Of a DNA stretch of 64,000 nt, positions 39,131 to 49,498 are shown piece after piece. The translations under genes and the position numbers were made by a program. The notes beneath the pieces were generated by a model. The model was not told the origin of the DNA, made no database searches, and saw only the letters and a list, made by a program, of their open reading frames with translations. Numbering within the stretch: the stretch's first letter is position 1; every line of letters begins with the position of its first letter. Source of the stretch: Bacteroidales bacterium UBA4360 (GTDB lineage Bacteria; Bacteroidota; Bacteroidia; Bacteroidales; UBA932); NCBI GenBank assembly GCA_002393945.1, contig DGSO01000013.1:1-64000 (forward strand), written 5' to 3'.

Positions 39131-40801
39131 ATGGAAAGAAGAACACGCGTAAGATTCGCACCCTCACCAACCGGACCGCTCCATATGGGCGGCGTACGTA
39201 CGGCACTTTATAACTACCTTTATGCAAAACAGAAGGGAGGAGACTTCATCCTCAGGATTGAAGATACAGACTCCAACCGCTTTGTCCCGGGTGCTGAAGC
39301 TTATATCATAGAGGCACTTCAGTGGTGCGGCATCATTCCCGACGAAGGTGTGGAAAACGGAAAAGTCGTAGAAGAGGCTTCCGCCAGGCATCCTCACGGC
39401 CCCTACCGCCAGAGCCAGAGAAGGCCTATCTACCGCAAATATGCAGAACAGCTGGTAGAAGCCGGCTGGGCATACTATGCATTTGACAGCGCCGCCGAAC
39501 TCGCAGAGAAAAGGGCTGCAGCCGAGGCCGCCAAGGAGACCTTCATGTATAACGCCGCTACGCGCGTTCACCTTCGCAATTCACTCACCCTCCCTGCCGA
39601 TGAGGTAAAACGCCTTCTGGAAGAGACCACCGACTGGACCATCCGCTTCAAGATGCCGGAAAACCGCATCGTAAAGATGGACGACCTCATCCGCGGCCAC
39701 GTGGAAGTGAACACCGACACCCTTGACGACAAAGTCCTCTGGAAACGTGCCGATGAACTCCCCACATACCACCTCGCGAACATCGTTGACGACCATCTGA
39801 TGGAAATCACCGAGGTGATCCGCGGCGAAGAATGGCTCCCGTCGCTCCCGCTCCATTATCTTCTGTATGAAGCTTTTGGCTGGACGGATACCATGCCTCA
39901 TTTCGCTCACCTTTCCCTGCTTCTCAAGCCCGTTGGAAACGGAAAACTTTCAAAGCGTGACGGTGACAAGATGGGATTCCCCGTATTCCCCCTGCGCTGG
40001 CAGAATCCTGAAACCGGTGAACTTTCGCGCGGATACCGTGAAGACGGCTACTTCCCTGAGGCATTCGTGAACATGCTCGCCATGCTGGGATGGAACCCCG
40101 GCGACGACAGGGAACTCTTCACGCTTGACAAACTCGTCCAGGCCTTCTCTTTGGACAAAGTGCAGAAAGCCGGCGCAAAATTCAACCCCGAGAAAGCCAA
40201 GTGGTACAACAAGGAATACCTCCGCATGAAGAGCAACCAGGAGCTTACCGACCTCTTCATCCCTATCCTCGAAGAGCATGACATCAAAGTCGTTGACTGC
40301 CCCAAGTGCGCACTCACGGCAGGTGCCCGTTTCGAAGGTTTCGGTGCCGATTTTGAAAATCACATCTTCACCCGCGAATACGTGGAAGCCGTCGTTGAAC
40401 TCATCAAGGAGCGTGCAACCTTCGTGGCCGATTTCTGGGACATCGCAAAGTTCCTCTTCGTTGCTCCTTCGGAATATGTCCAGAAAGACGTTGACAAGTT
40501 CTGGAAGGAAGAGCACTACGAGAACTGCTTCGAAGTGTGCCAGTACATTACCGGAGCCGAATTCGGCTTTGACGACCTCGACGTCTATGACGGCTCAATG
40601 ACCCGTGAGGCCATCGAAACCGCAATGGTCGATTACATCAAGATGCGTGAGTACCCCATGGGCAAGGTCATGAACAGCCTTCGCCTGGCCCTCACCGGCG
40701 CCGCCAGCGGCCTTGGCATTGCCGACATCATCCACTTCATCGGCCGCAAGGAGTTCGCCCGCCGTATGACCACTGTAGCAGAAAAGCTTGGCCGTAAATA
40801 G
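39131..40801 (+). CDS. gltX: Glutamate-tRNA ligase
   Basis: 556 residues from the ATG of MERRTRVRFAPSPTG. Class I signatures: HIGH-type PSPTGPLHMGG and KMSKS-type KLSKRDG (K272). It charges tRNA-Glu. Longer than the E. coli enzyme (471), in line with the Bacteroidota form with extra C-terminal insertions. Convergent with ftsZ, 9 bp apart. Confidence 0.96.
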   Translation: MERRTRVRFAPSPTGPLHMGGVRTALYNYLYAKQKGGDFILRIEDTDSNRFVPGAEAYIIEALQWCGIIPDEGVENGKVVEEASARHPHGPYRQSQRRPIYRKYAEQLVEAGWAYYAFDSAAELAEKRAAAEAAKETFMYNAATRVHLRNSLTLPADEVKRLLEETTDWTIRFKMPENRIVKMDDLIRGHVEVNTDTLDDKVLWKRADELPTYHLANIVDDHLMEITEVIRGEEWLPSLPLHYLLYEAFGWTDTMPHFAHLSLLLKPVGNGKLSKRDGDKMGFPVFPLRWQNPETGELSRGYREDGYFPEAFVNMLAMLGWNPGDDRELFTLDKLVQAFSLDKVQKAGAKFNPEKAKWYNKEYLRMKSNQELTDLFIPILEEHDIKVVDCPKCALTAGARFEGFGADFENHIFTREYVEAVVELIKERATFVADFWDIAKFLFVAPSEYVQKDVDKFWKEEHYENCFEVCQYITGAEFGFDDLDVYDGSMTREAIETAMVDYIKMREYPMGKVMNSLRLALTGAASGLGIADIIHFIGRKEFARRMTTVAEKLGRK

Positions 40802-40810
40802 CGTGAAACA

Positions 40811-42052
40811 TTAATGCGGTCTGCGGATCGCAGGGATGATTTCAAGGTCTGAGCGGTGCTCGCCGGGCTTTACGCAGAGCACAGGGCGCACGTCGCTGGC
40901 GAAGTTGAATTTCTTTGCGTTGTCGGAATTGTTGTAGCCGATCTTAATGGTCTCTGCACCACCCGGGATTGACATTTCGGAGCCATGGTCGGAGAGTTCC
41001 CATTTGAAACCTTCGTCGATGATCACGAGGTTTCCGAGGTCTTTGTTGAGGCCGAGGCCGCCGAGGTCCATGTCGAATCCGGTGACAATTGCAGTGATGC
41101 GCACCTTGTCTCCGAAGTCCGGGTCATTGTCCCAGATAATGCCTTTCTTGAAGTGATTGGCGTCGCCTGTATATTCGGAAATCATTCCGTCGATCTTCTC
41201 GAGGTCGCTCATCTTGGCGCCGTGCTCGTTGTTGCCCGTCGTGATGTTCACAAGGACGTTCTTTGCGGTCTTCAGGTCGAAATCGTTGAGGAGCGGGCTT
41301 TCGAACGCGCCTTTTACGGCGAGTTCAAGACGGTCGGGACCGGAGCCTTCTCCGCTGCCCATAAGTGCCATGCCTGAATTCCTCATCATCTTGCACACAT
41401 CCTGGAAGTCAACGTTGATGTATCCGGGACGGTTGATCACTTCGATGATGCCGCGCACTGCTGTTGCAAGCACTTCATCGGCCTTTGGAAATGCCTCCTG
41501 GATGAGGGTGTCGCCGAAGAACTGGTACAGCTTCTCATTGTTGATGATGAGGAGTGAGTCGACGTTCTTCTCAAGTTCGTGGATGCCGTCCACAGCCTTG
41601 GACTGTGATTCGTTTCCTTCGTTTTTGAAGGGAATGGTCACGACGGCAACAGTGAGGATGCCCCTTTCCTTTGCCATTTTGGCAATGACAGGGGATGCGC
41701 CTGTTCCGGTGCCGCCGCCCATGCCGGCGGTGATGAAGAGCATCTGGGTACCGCAGTCAAGTACTTTGCGGGCAATCTCGTCCTGGGACTCAAGTGCTGC
41801 GTTGCGTCCGGCCGTGGGGTCTGTGCCTGCGCCCAGTCCGTTCTGCCCCATCTGGATTTTCACGGGGACCTCGCTGGTCTGGAGTGCCTGTGCGTCCGTG
41901 TTGCACACAATGAAGCTGCAGCCCTTGATGTTCTGCTTGTACATGTAGTTCACGGCATTGCAACCGCCGCCGCCTACGCCGATGACCTTGATGATGGAGT
42001 TCTCCTGAGTCCAGTCAGAAGGAGTGATTCCGGTGTTGATATCGATATTCAT
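40811..42052 (-). CDS. ftsZ: Cell division protein FtsZ
   Basis: 413 residues. The tubulin signature GGGTGTGASP, GVGGGGCNAVNYM nucleotide site and NVDFQDVCKMM T7-region are intact. It polymerises into the Z-ring. A short C-terminal linker ends in IPAIRR, the conserved tail that binds FtsA. Last gene of the dcw cluster, 2 bp after ftsA. Confidence 0.98.
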   Translation of the reverse strand: MNIDINTGITPSDWTQENSIIKVIGVGGGGCNAVNYMYKQNIKGCSFIVCNTDAQALQTSEVPVKIQMGQNGLGAGTDPTAGRNAALESQDEIARKVLDCGTQMLFITAGMGGGTGTGASPVIAKMAKERGILTVAVVTIPFKNEGNESQSKAVDGIHELEKNVDSLLIINNEKLYQFFGDTLIQEAFPKADEVLATAVRGIIEVINRPGYINVDFQDVCKMMRNSGMALMGSGEGSGPDRLELAVKGAFESPLLNDFDLKTAKNVLVNITTGNNEHGAKMSDLEKIDGMISEYTGDANHFKKGIIWDNDPDFGDKVRITAIVTGFDMDLGGLGLNKDLGNLVIIDEGFKWELSDHGSEMSIPGGAETIKIGYNNSDNAKKFNFASDVRPVLCVKPGEHRSDLEIIPAIRRPH

Positions 42053-42054
42053 GG

Positions 42055-43482
42055 CTATTCCTTATTTGCTTCGTCATAGATTTTGAGTGCGGTGTCTTCA
42101 AGAGTGCTCCAGAAAAGCTTCAGGAAACCACTCTTTTCGCCCTTCGGACGCTGTACTTTCACTTTTTGCGTCTTTTTCTTCTTGTCCGGCTTGGGCTCCT
42201 GTGCCTCTCCGAATTCTTCCGGAGCGAAGAGAGTCTCGGCAGGAGTCTCGTCGGTCACTTCAACCTCCACGAGGTCTTCTTCGTGGACTTCTTCCTTGAC
42301 AGGCATGGTGACGCAGTCCGGAAGGTTGTCTTCCTTTGCGGCCAGAATCATGCCGATTGCCGATGTCGCAGAAGTCGAGTAGACTCCGCTGCCCACCGAT
42401 GCGCTGAACATGAAGCGGGGATAGCCCTTTCTGACCTCATATCCGGACATCTCCTTCACCAGAGGGACGAAGTTGGCAAGTTCTGCGCAGCCGCCTGTTA
42501 TGACTATGCCGCTTCTGATTGAATTCTGGAGACCGCTTTCCTGGATGTAGAAGAGAACGGCTTCCACAATCTCGCGGGCGCGGCAGTCGATAATTTCGGA
42601 AATATACCTTACGGGAACCTCCTTGAAGGGCTCCGTGAGCCTGATCTGGAGAACCTTCTCGCTCAGGGATGCAAGCTTGCCGGGTAGGCATGCTCCGAAA
42701 CGCAGCTTGATTTTTTCGGCCAGGTCGTCGGAGATGGAACACTCCGTGCGGATGTCGCCGGTAATGGATTTTCCGCCGAAGGGGAGTGATGCATAGTAGC
42801 GCATTATGCCGCCGTAGTAGATGGATACGGAAGTTACTCCTGCACCTACATCGACCAGGGCTACTCCGCTTGTCATTTCATCATTGGTGAGGACTGTACG
42901 TGCCACAACGTCCGGAAGGAAGTACTTCTTAGCAATGGCGATGTTCATCCCGTTGAATATCTTGTCCAGCGCGGCCGTGGCGCCCCTGCTGCCGATGAAT
43001 ACCTTGAAATTGCCTTCAAGGGTGGAACTCAGGGTACCTACCACCTCGCTTTCTACAAGCTGGATTTCGTCATCGATGGAGAATGACTGCGCAACGGCTC
43101 CAAGCATGATCTGCTTGTCGGGATTGGGCAGGGGATAAGTCTCAAGGGCGATGGACTTCAGGTTCTGGACTTCTTCGGATGTGATGTACTCGTCCGGGTT
43201 GGTGCGCTCGATGCGGGCCTGGGCGGTAACCTGGTCCACTTCGCTCCTGGGCATGCCCACCACCACCTGCATGATGTGGATCATGAGCTCCTTTTCCGCT
43301 TCCTGGATGGCTTCCTTGAGCTTTTCGGAAGCGCGCATGGGGTTTGTAATGATGCTGGCACGGATTCCGGCCGACGGCGTTTCCTTGTAGTACACAATCT
43401 GGACGTCGTCGCCGTTCACCCTTGCGACGCAGAGTCCGAATTTGGAACTTCCAAGATCAATCGATGCTATGTATTTTTCCAT
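42055..43482 (-). CDS. ftsA: Cell division protein FtsA
   Basis: 475 residues from the ATG of MEKYIASIDLGSSK. The actin-like fold shows IDLGSSKFG, VDVGAGVTS and VITGGCAEL phosphate-binding motifs with the SHS2 (1C) subdomain between. After residue ~390 there is a Glu-rich linker, a KKKKTQKVKV stretch and an amphipathic tail (SGFLKLFWSTLED) for membrane attachment. It tethers FtsZ filaments to the membrane. Confidence 0.96.
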   Translation of the reverse strand: MEKYIASIDLGSSKFGLCVARVNGDDVQIVYYKETPSAGIRASIITNPMRASEKLKEAIQEAEKELMIHIMQVVVGMPRSEVDQVTAQARIERTNPDEYITSEEVQNLKSIALETYPLPNPDKQIMLGAVAQSFSIDDEIQLVESEVVGTLSSTLEGNFKVFIGSRGATAALDKIFNGMNIAIAKKYFLPDVVARTVLTNDEMTSGVALVDVGAGVTSVSIYYGGIMRYYASLPFGGKSITGDIRTECSISDDLAEKIKLRFGACLPGKLASLSEKVLQIRLTEPFKEVPVRYISEIIDCRAREIVEAVLFYIQESGLQNSIRSGIVITGGCAELANFVPLVKEMSGYEVRKGYPRFMFSASVGSGVYSTSATSAIGMILAAKEDNLPDCVTMPVKEEVHEEDLVEVEVTDETPAETLFAPEEFGEAQEPKPDKKKKTQKVKVQRPKGEKSGFLKLFWSTLEDTALKIYDEANKE

Positions 43483-43495
43483 ATCTTGTAAATTA

Positions 43496-44281
43496 TTATC
43501 TGCAAATGAGCTGTCCTCTGTAACGTAGGTCCACGCTGCTGTATTTGCCGGCATCAACAGCCGGGACCACTGCGGTGTAGTATTTCTCCATGAGCCCGAA
43601 TTTCTCCGGAATCCTCACTGGGGCGCCGAAGATGAATCTTTCCTTGCCCTCCAGCGGATACAGGATTATATTTCCGGATTTCTCTACGTTCATGTGCCTT
43701 ATGTTGGTCTTCCAGATGCTGCCGTTCATGTGTGCCGTCAAGGCCAGCATCTGTCCCAGCCAGACCCGTTCCTGTTCTGTCGCAGGTTCCCCCTTGTATC
43801 CTCGCGGGATGCTCATGGGGATGGCGCCTTCAACCACGGGTACATCTACGCTGAAGCGCGACTGAAGCGGGAAGATGAATCCGTCGGCATCGGAATAATA
43901 CCCGTTTGACGCCTCGTTGAATCTGAGTACCGGTTCCCTCTGCGTGAGCTCCACGTGGAGGCTCCCGTCATCGGTGAGCCAGGCCTGGCAGGTCTTGACT
44001 GCGCTGTGGCCGAGGATGATTCTTTCGATCCTTGCCAGGTCTACGCTGTCAAGGCGAAGTCCGGCATAAGCCCTGTACTCTGCCTCGAGCCAGTTCTCTA
44101 TGTCTTCCTTTTCAACAAAACGCCTCTCCGTGCTGTCCTTTACGATGACGTCAAGGGTTTCCTTGCCTGTACATGTACGCACGCGAAGGTCCTTTCTGGA
44201 CATGCTGGCGCTCAGCATCCAGATAACGGAGAAGATGATTATGACAAGCAGTCCCAGACCGCGGCGTACGATAGGTTTCAC
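43496..44281 (-). CDS. ftsQ: Cell division protein FtsQ
   Basis: 261 residues: one N-terminal membrane helix (LLVIIIFSVIWMLSA), a POTRA-like segment (VEKEDIENWL...LDSVDLARIERIILGH) and the FtsQ beta domain. Its cluster position between murC and ftsA confirms the identity. It recruits FtsB/L-like partners and FtsW/FtsI to the septum. Confidence 0.88.
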   Translation of the reverse strand: MKPIVRRGLGLLVIIIFSVIWMLSASMSRKDLRVRTCTGKETLDVIVKDSTERRFVEKEDIENWLEAEYRAYAGLRLDSVDLARIERIILGHSAVKTCQAWLTDDGSLHVELTQREPVLRFNEASNGYYSDADGFIFPLQSRFSVDVPVVEGAIPMSIPRGYKGEPATEQERVWLGQMLALTAHMNGSIWKTNIRHMNVEKSGNIILYPLEGKERFIFGAPVRIPEKFGLMEKYYTAVVPAVDAGKYSSVDLRYRGQLICR

Positions 44282-45627
44282 AGGCGTTCCTTAAGCATTT
44301 TGGTTATGGGTTCAACAAAGCGGTCTATATTGCCGGCGCCAAAAGTCGCCAGTACGTCCAGGGGCTCTTCGGACAGGTAGTCCATGAGCTCTTCCTTCTT
44401 TATCAGTACTTTTTCCGGAGCCGTGACATCCTTGAAGATTATTTCCGATGTTACTCCCGGAATGGGTTCTTCCCTTGCAGGATAAATGTCCAGGAGGATG
44501 AGCTTGTCCACTCCGGACAGGGCGTCTGCGAATTCTTCGGCAAAGTCCCTTGTGCGGGTGAACAGGTGCGGCTGGAATATGCCGGTGAGCTTTCTCCCGG
44601 GGAAGATGTCCCTTATGGAAGAGATTGCGCTCTTGAGTTCCTTCGGATGATGGGCATAATCGTCGATATACGAAAGGGAAGGGGAGTTCACATGGAGCTC
44701 AAGGCGGCGCTTCACACCTTCGAATGTGCCGATGGCGGCCTTGACTGCCTCCGGCTCAAGACCGTATACAAGGCAGGCCGCTGCTGCAGCGATGCTGTTT
44801 TCTGCATTCACCCAGCCCGGTGCGCCCACCTTGATGTCCTTGATGATGCCACCCGGCCATTTGAGGTCGTAGTGGAAGAGACCAAGCCCGTCGGCCTTGG
44901 GGTTCAGGGCGCAGAAATCGGCCTCCGTGTCGGTATAGTGGTAGGAGAGAAGCCTTGCCTTTGTATCCTCGGCCGAAATGGGCGTTCCCTTCTTTGCGAT
45001 GACAGTTCCGCTCACCTGGGAAACGAAGCTCTTGAAGGCTTCAACCACGTGGGCGTAGTCACCGTAGATGTCAAGATGGTCGGCATCAACTGCGGTCACG
45101 ATGGCAATTTCGGGGAACAACTGGAGGAAGGAGCGGTCGAATTCATCGGCCTCTGCAACGACGGTCTCATTCTTTGACATGAGAAGATTGGTTCCATAGT
45201 TGCGCGAGATGCCGCCAAGGAAAGCGGAGCAGCCTTCTCCGGTCTCCGTAAGGATATGGGCGATAAGGGTCGATGTGGTAGTCTTCCCATGGGTGCCGGA
45301 AACGGCGATGCAGCGCTGCCCGCGGGTGATTTCACCAAGCGTGCGGGAGCGTTTGAGGACGGCATATCCCTCCTCCGTGACCTTTCTCATTTCGCCAAGG
45401 TCTGAAGGAACTGCAGGGGTATAGACCACCAGGGTATTGTCCTTGTCGACGGGGATGAGATCAGGGCGATCTTCGTAGTGGACGCTGATGCCTTCTTTCT
45501 CAAGCTGCGCCGTGAGCTCTGAAGGAGTCCGGTCATATCCGGCCACTTCAAATCCCTTGAACTTGTAGTAGCGTGCAAGCGCAGACATGCCTATGCCGCC
45601 GATGCCTATGAAGTATACGTTTTTCAT
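44278..45627 (-). CDS. murC: UDP-N-acetylmuramate-L-alanine ligase
   Basis: 449 residues. GIGGIGMSALA nucleotide-sugar motif, ATP-binding SGTHGKTTTSTL and DDYAHHP motif are typical of MurC. It adds L-Ala to UDP-MurNAc. ATGA overlaps on both sides link it to murG and ftsQ. Confidence 0.97.
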   Translation of the reverse strand: MKNVYFIGIGGIGMSALARYYKFKGFEVAGYDRTPSELTAQLEKEGISVHYEDRPDLIPVDKDNTLVVYTPAVPSDLGEMRKVTEEGYAVLKRSRTLGEITRGQRCIAVSGTHGKTTTSTLIAHILTETGEGCSAFLGGISRNYGTNLLMSKNETVVAEADEFDRSFLQLFPEIAIVTAVDADHLDIYGDYAHVVEAFKSFVSQVSGTVIAKKGTPISAEDTKARLLSYHYTDTEADFCALNPKADGLGLFHYDLKWPGGIIKDIKVGAPGWVNAENSIAAAAACLVYGLEPEAVKAAIGTFEGVKRRLELHVNSPSLSYIDDYAHHPKELKSAISSIRDIFPGRKLTGIFQPHLFTRTRDFAEEFADALSGVDKLILLDIYPAREEPIPGVTSEIIFKDVTAPEKVLIKKEELMDYLSEEPLDVLATFGAGNIDRFVEPITKMLKERL

Positions 45628-46805
45628 TTTGACTGCTTTTTAGATTCCTCGACTTCGCTCGGAATGACAGGTGAGACGAGCCTGTATATTTCGTCACAGA
45701 TGGTCTGCGCGGCGTCGCGAAGGGCCATCGAGAGGGAATTCTTTTCCAGGAGTGCGATTCTTTCAGGGGAGTGGACCAGTTCCAGGGCCGTGGGAAGGAG
45801 GCTTTCGGGTGCATCGGCATCCTTTACTATGAGAGCAGCATCCTTGCGGACCAGCGCCATGGCGTTGTGTGTCTGGTGGTCTTCGGCAACATTGGGTGAA
45901 GGAACGAATACGCAGGCCTTTCCCATGGCGCAGATTTCGGAGACCGTGCTGGCGCCGCTGCGGGAAATGACCACGTCGGCGGCCGCATATGCAAGGTCCA
46001 TCCTGCCGATAAAATCATAGTGCTGCACGCCCTTCACTTCCGGGTGTGAGGCCATGAACTCATCCGTTACGGCCTTGTAGTACTTGCCGCACTGCCAAAT
46101 TATTTCTACGTCATCGCCTCCGGGACAGCCGGCTTCAATCCATTTTCTCATGGAGCGGTTGAGCGTGCCGCTGCCAAGACTTCCGCCAACTATGAAAATG
46201 TGCTTCTTGGATGCGTCAAGGCCATAGAACCTGAGCGCTTCCTCTTTCATCTGCGCTGTGGCCGGGCTGCTTACGGCCGGCCTGATAGGATTGCCTGAAA
46301 GGACGATCCTGTCGGCAGGGAAAAACTTTTCCATTCCCTCGTATGCGACGCAGATGCTCTGGACCCTTTTTGCGAGGATCTTGTTCGTGACGCCTGCAAA
46401 GCCGTTCTGCTCCTGGATGAGGCAGGGTATTTTCATTCCGCTTGCGGCCCACAGAAGGGGAGCGCTGGCGTAGCCGCCCACGCCGATAGCGATGTCTGGT
46501 TTGAACTGTCTTACTATGCTGCGTGCCCTGCGGACGCTGTCAAGCACCCTGAAAGGGACCTGGATATCGTTCCAGAGGTTCTTGAGGTTGAGCCTTCTCT
46601 GCATTCCTACTATCGGAAGTCCAACAATCTTGAAACCTTCCGCGGGCACTTTGTCCATTTCCATCTTGCCGCTCGCACCCACGAAGAGTATCTCCGTGTC
46701 GGGATTCAGTTCCTTGAGCTTGTGCGCGATTGATACGGCCGGGAAGATGTGTCCCCCGGTGCCGCCGCCGCTTATTATGGCTCTTATTGCATTATACTTT
46801 GTCAT
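45624..46805 (-). CDS. murG: UDP-GlcNAc:lipid-linked MurNAc-pentapeptide GlcNAc transferase
   Basis: 393 residues. GGGTGGHIFPAVSIA, GVGGYASAPLLWAA, GGSLGSGTLNR and SRSGASTVSEI are the MurG donor and acceptor motifs. It makes lipid II on the inner face of the membrane. The final residues, VIPSEVEESKKQSK, come from a dispersed repeat identical to one in tolC and extend the protein past its usual end. Confidence 0.96.
   Translation of the reverse strand: MTKYNAIRAIISGGGTGGHIFPAVSIAHKLKELNPDTEILFVGASGKMEMDKVPAEGFKIVGLPIVGMQRRLNLKNLWNDIQVPFRVLDSVRRARSIVRQFKPDIAIGVGGYASAPLLWAASGMKIPCLIQEQNGFAGVTNKILAKRVQSICVAYEGMEKFFPADRIVLSGNPIRPAVSSPATAQMKEEALRFYGLDASKKHIFIVGGSLGSGTLNRSMRKWIEAGCPGGDDVEIIWQCGKYYKAVTDEFMASHPEVKGVQHYDFIGRMDLAYAAADVVISRSGASTVSEICAMGKACVFVPSPNVAEDHQTHNAMALVRKDAALIVKDADAPESLLPTALELVHSPERIALLEKNSLSMALRDAAQTICDEIYRLVSPVIPSEVEESKKQSK
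45642..45670. repeat. 29-bp dispersed repeat forming the murG C-terminus
   Basis: Identical over 29 bp to 1964-1992 in tolC and read in the same frame. It lies just upstream of the murC start. Confidence 0.85.
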
Positions 46806-48154
46806 ATAGTCGAGTCTTGAGTCCAGTTGTCGTGTTCAATGATAGGTTCTGCTTCTTCTTCCATGCGTGTAATGCTTTCGTGTGCGTCCTTGGATATGGA
46901 AAGCAGGATTCCGAATACCATCGCAAATACCAGGAAGGAGTTCGTTCCGTGGCTTACCAGCGGAAGCGTCTGCCCGGTCTGCGGTACCAGCGGCAGGTGT
47001 ACGTTCACCGCCATGTGCATGAAGGCCTGACCGGTAACCAGGATGATGAGTCCGGTGACTATCATCTTGTCGTAGTATTGGTTGCACAGCTTTGCTACGA
47101 ACGTCCCCCTGGCAAGGAGGCTGTAATAGAGCAAAATCAGTATCAGAGCCCCCCACAGTCCCGTTTCCTCGATGATGAAGCTGAACATATAGTCTCCAAA
47201 AATTACGGGAACCTGGTATTTCTGCGTGCTGTTGCCGATGCCCTTTCCAAGCAGGCCGCCTTCCTTTATGGCAAGAAGCGCTCCTACCGGCTGGTCCAGC
47301 TTTGCCCTGGCCTGCTCCCATTCCTTGGTTCCGCGTTTGGCCTCCAGAAGGTCTTTCATAGTCTCGTCGTCATCGGCAGTGATTCTGGAGATTGCGGTGC
47401 CGATTCGGCTGTTTTTCAGGATACCGGCCTTGTATGCACCATACATGATTCCTACAGCCGCCACAAGGACTCCTCCAACTATGGCTATGTCCTTGAAGTC
47501 GATGCCTCCGATCATGATCATCAGTATCATTATTCCGCCGATGAACAGTGCCGATGAGTTCGAACCCATCATCACCATGAGCGTAACAATGCCCACGGGG
47601 AGGTAGATATACATTATCTTCTGCCAGATATCCTTCTCGAGGAAAGCCAGCTTTTCGAACTTCTGAGCAAGCGAGGGGGCGATTTTGAACCCGTGGTTCT
47701 TGTAAGTGTCAAGCGCCCATCCCAGATACATCACCATGAAGAGCTTTACGAACTCGTAGATGTGAATCTGTTTCCCGGCAACCACAAGGATACGCCGCGC
47801 CCCGTTGATTTCTCCGGCCTTGAGTATCCCGAAGTTCAGGTTGAGGACAAGTATGGCAAGGAAGAAGAAACTCACTATGAAACCATATTTGGACAGGCTC
47901 CTGTACCAGTCCACCCTTCCGAATCCATACAGGACGAAGATGAGGATGAACCCAAAGGCCACCAGCTTGAGCTGGTCCAGCATGATGGTGGTGCGGTCGC
48001 TTCCCAGGTCGTTTGCCAGACGGGGAGTGGAAGAAAAGACGGAAATTACGGAAATGAGCATGAGGAACAGGGCGATAAGGAATATCACCTTGTCACCCGT
48101 GAACCGATCCAGGAAATCCGTTATTTTGCCCGGTATGTTCTTTTCTTCTTCCAT
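46802..48154 (-). CDS. ftsW: FtsW septal peptidoglycan glycosyltransferase (SEDS family)
   Basis: 450 residues with about ten membrane helices. SEDS motifs are seen: a conserved KEGG loop (LLAIKEGGLLGKGIGN), IIEETGLWGA and the final PQTGQTLPLVSHGTNS. It polymerises lipid II at the septum together with FtsI. A long extracytoplasmic loop (about 270-310) with TADDDETMKDLLEAKR is typical of Bacteroidota FtsW. Confidence 0.95.
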   Translation of the reverse strand: MEEEKNIPGKITDFLDRFTGDKVIFLIALFLMLISVISVFSSTPRLANDLGSDRTTIMLDQLKLVAFGFILIFVLYGFGRVDWYRSLSKYGFIVSFFFLAILVLNLNFGILKAGEINGARRILVVAGKQIHIYEFVKLFMVMYLGWALDTYKNHGFKIAPSLAQKFEKLAFLEKDIWQKIMYIYLPVGIVTLMVMMGSNSSALFIGGIMILMIMIGGIDFKDIAIVGGVLVAAVGIMYGAYKAGILKNSRIGTAISRITADDDETMKDLLEAKRGTKEWEQARAKLDQPVGALLAIKEGGLLGKGIGNSTQKYQVPVIFGDYMFSFIIEETGLWGALILILLYYSLLARGTFVAKLCNQYYDKMIVTGLIILVTGQAFMHMAVNVHLPLVPQTGQTLPLVSHGTNSFLVFAMVFGILLSISKDAHESITRMEEEAEPIIEHDNWTQDSTI

Positions 48155-48160
48155 TTTGTA

Positions 48161-49495
48161 TTAGAGTTTGCGTACGGCAGCCTTGAACTGCTCTCCGCGG
48201 TCTTCGTAGTTCTTGAAAAGGTCGAAGCTTGCGCAGCAGGGGCTGAGGAGCACGACGTCTCCGGCCTCGGCCATGGCGGCAGCCTTCTTGACGGCCTCAT
48301 CGGCAGAGAGGGCATCCACCATGTTGGGGACTATCTTGCCGAATGCGGCGTGAATCTTCGCGTTGTCAACGCCAAGGCATACGATACCTTTCACCTTTTC
48401 GCGCACGAGGCCTTCGAGGATGGAATAGTCGTTGCCCTTGTCGGTGCCGCCGAGTATCCAGACCACAGGACGCTTCTGGCACTCGAGTGCATACCATGCA
48501 GAGTCGATGTTGGTTGCCTTGGAGTCGTTAATGTAGAGGACATCCTTTATGCTCAGGACTGGTTCCAGACGGTGCTCGATGGGCTTGAAAGTGGCCAGAG
48601 ACTTGCGTATAACCTCGTTTTCGATACCTGCAGCCTTTGCTGCCAGGGCTGCCGCCATGGAGTTGTAGATATTGTGCTTTCCGCCAAGAGCGAGCTCCTG
48701 GAGGAAGAGGTCGGTCTCTTCCTTCTCGTAGCGGATGTGGATCTTCTCGCCCTGAAGGAAAGCGCCCTGCTCCAGTTCCTTCTCCTGGGAGAAAGGAAGC
48801 ATCTTGCAGCGGAGGACTATCTTGTCAAGATGGCCGATGGTGATGGCATCGTCAGAGTCGAAGATGAAGCAGTCGTCCGGACCCAGGTTCCTGGTGATGT
48901 TGAATTTTGCGGCCACGTAGTTCTCGATATTGTGGTCGTAGCGGTCAAGATGGTCCGGGGTGATGTTGGTGATGATGGCGATGTCCGGGCGGAAATCGTA
49001 AATGTCGTCAAGCTGGAAACTGGAGATTTCCAGGACGTAGTAGTCGAAATGCTCGGTCGCCACCTGATACGCATAGGATTTGCCGATGTTTCCGCCAAGG
49101 CCCACGTTGAGGCCTGCGTTCTGCATCAGGTGATAGATGAGCGAGGTCGTAGTGGTCTTGCCGTTGGAGCCGGTGATGCAGATTTTCTTCGCAGAGTCGA
49201 AACGGCTTGCGAATTCTATCTCGGAGACCACCTTGATGCCCTTTTCGCGGATCTTCTGTACCATGGGGACGGTTCCTGGAATGCCGGGGGATTTTACCAC
49301 CTCGTCGGCATTGAGGATGAGATTCTCGGTGTGCTGTCCCTGCTCGAAGGGGATGTCCCACTTGCGGAGCATGTCGGCATAATTATCCTTGATCTGTCCC
49401 TTGTCTGAAAGGAACACATCGTAACCCTTTACCTTTGCAAGTACTGCGGCGCCTACACCACTTTCTGCGCCACCCAAAACAACTACTCTTGACAT
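48161..49495 (-). CDS. murD: UDP-N-acetylmuramoyl-L-alanine-D-glutamate ligase
   Basis: 444 residues. GGAESGVGAAVLA, the ATP site ITGSNGKTTTTSL, INDSKATNIDS and WILGGTDKGNDY mark MurD. It adds D-Glu to UDP-MurNAc-L-Ala. 6 bp upstream of ftsW. Confidence 0.97.
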   Translation of the reverse strand: MSRVVVLGGAESGVGAAVLAKVKGYDVFLSDKGQIKDNYADMLRKWDIPFEQGQHTENLILNADEVVKSPGIPGTVPMVQKIREKGIKVVSEIEFASRFDSAKKICITGSNGKTTTTSLIYHLMQNAGLNVGLGGNIGKSYAYQVATEHFDYYVLEISSFQLDDIYDFRPDIAIITNITPDHLDRYDHNIENYVAAKFNITRNLGPDDCFIFDSDDAITIGHLDKIVLRCKMLPFSQEKELEQGAFLQGEKIHIRYEKEETDLFLQELALGGKHNIYNSMAAALAAKAAGIENEVIRKSLATFKPIEHRLEPVLSIKDVLYINDSKATNIDSAWYALECQKRPVVWILGGTDKGNDYSILEGLVREKVKGIVCLGVDNAKIHAAFGKIVPNMVDALSADEAVKKAAAMAEAGDVVLLSPCCASFDLFKNYEDRGEQFKAAVRKL

Positions 49496-49498
49496 GAT

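Noticed and set aside
47693..49408. 571-codon frame antisense to ftsW and murD
   Set aside because: It spans two certain genes on the other strand and is explained by their codon use.
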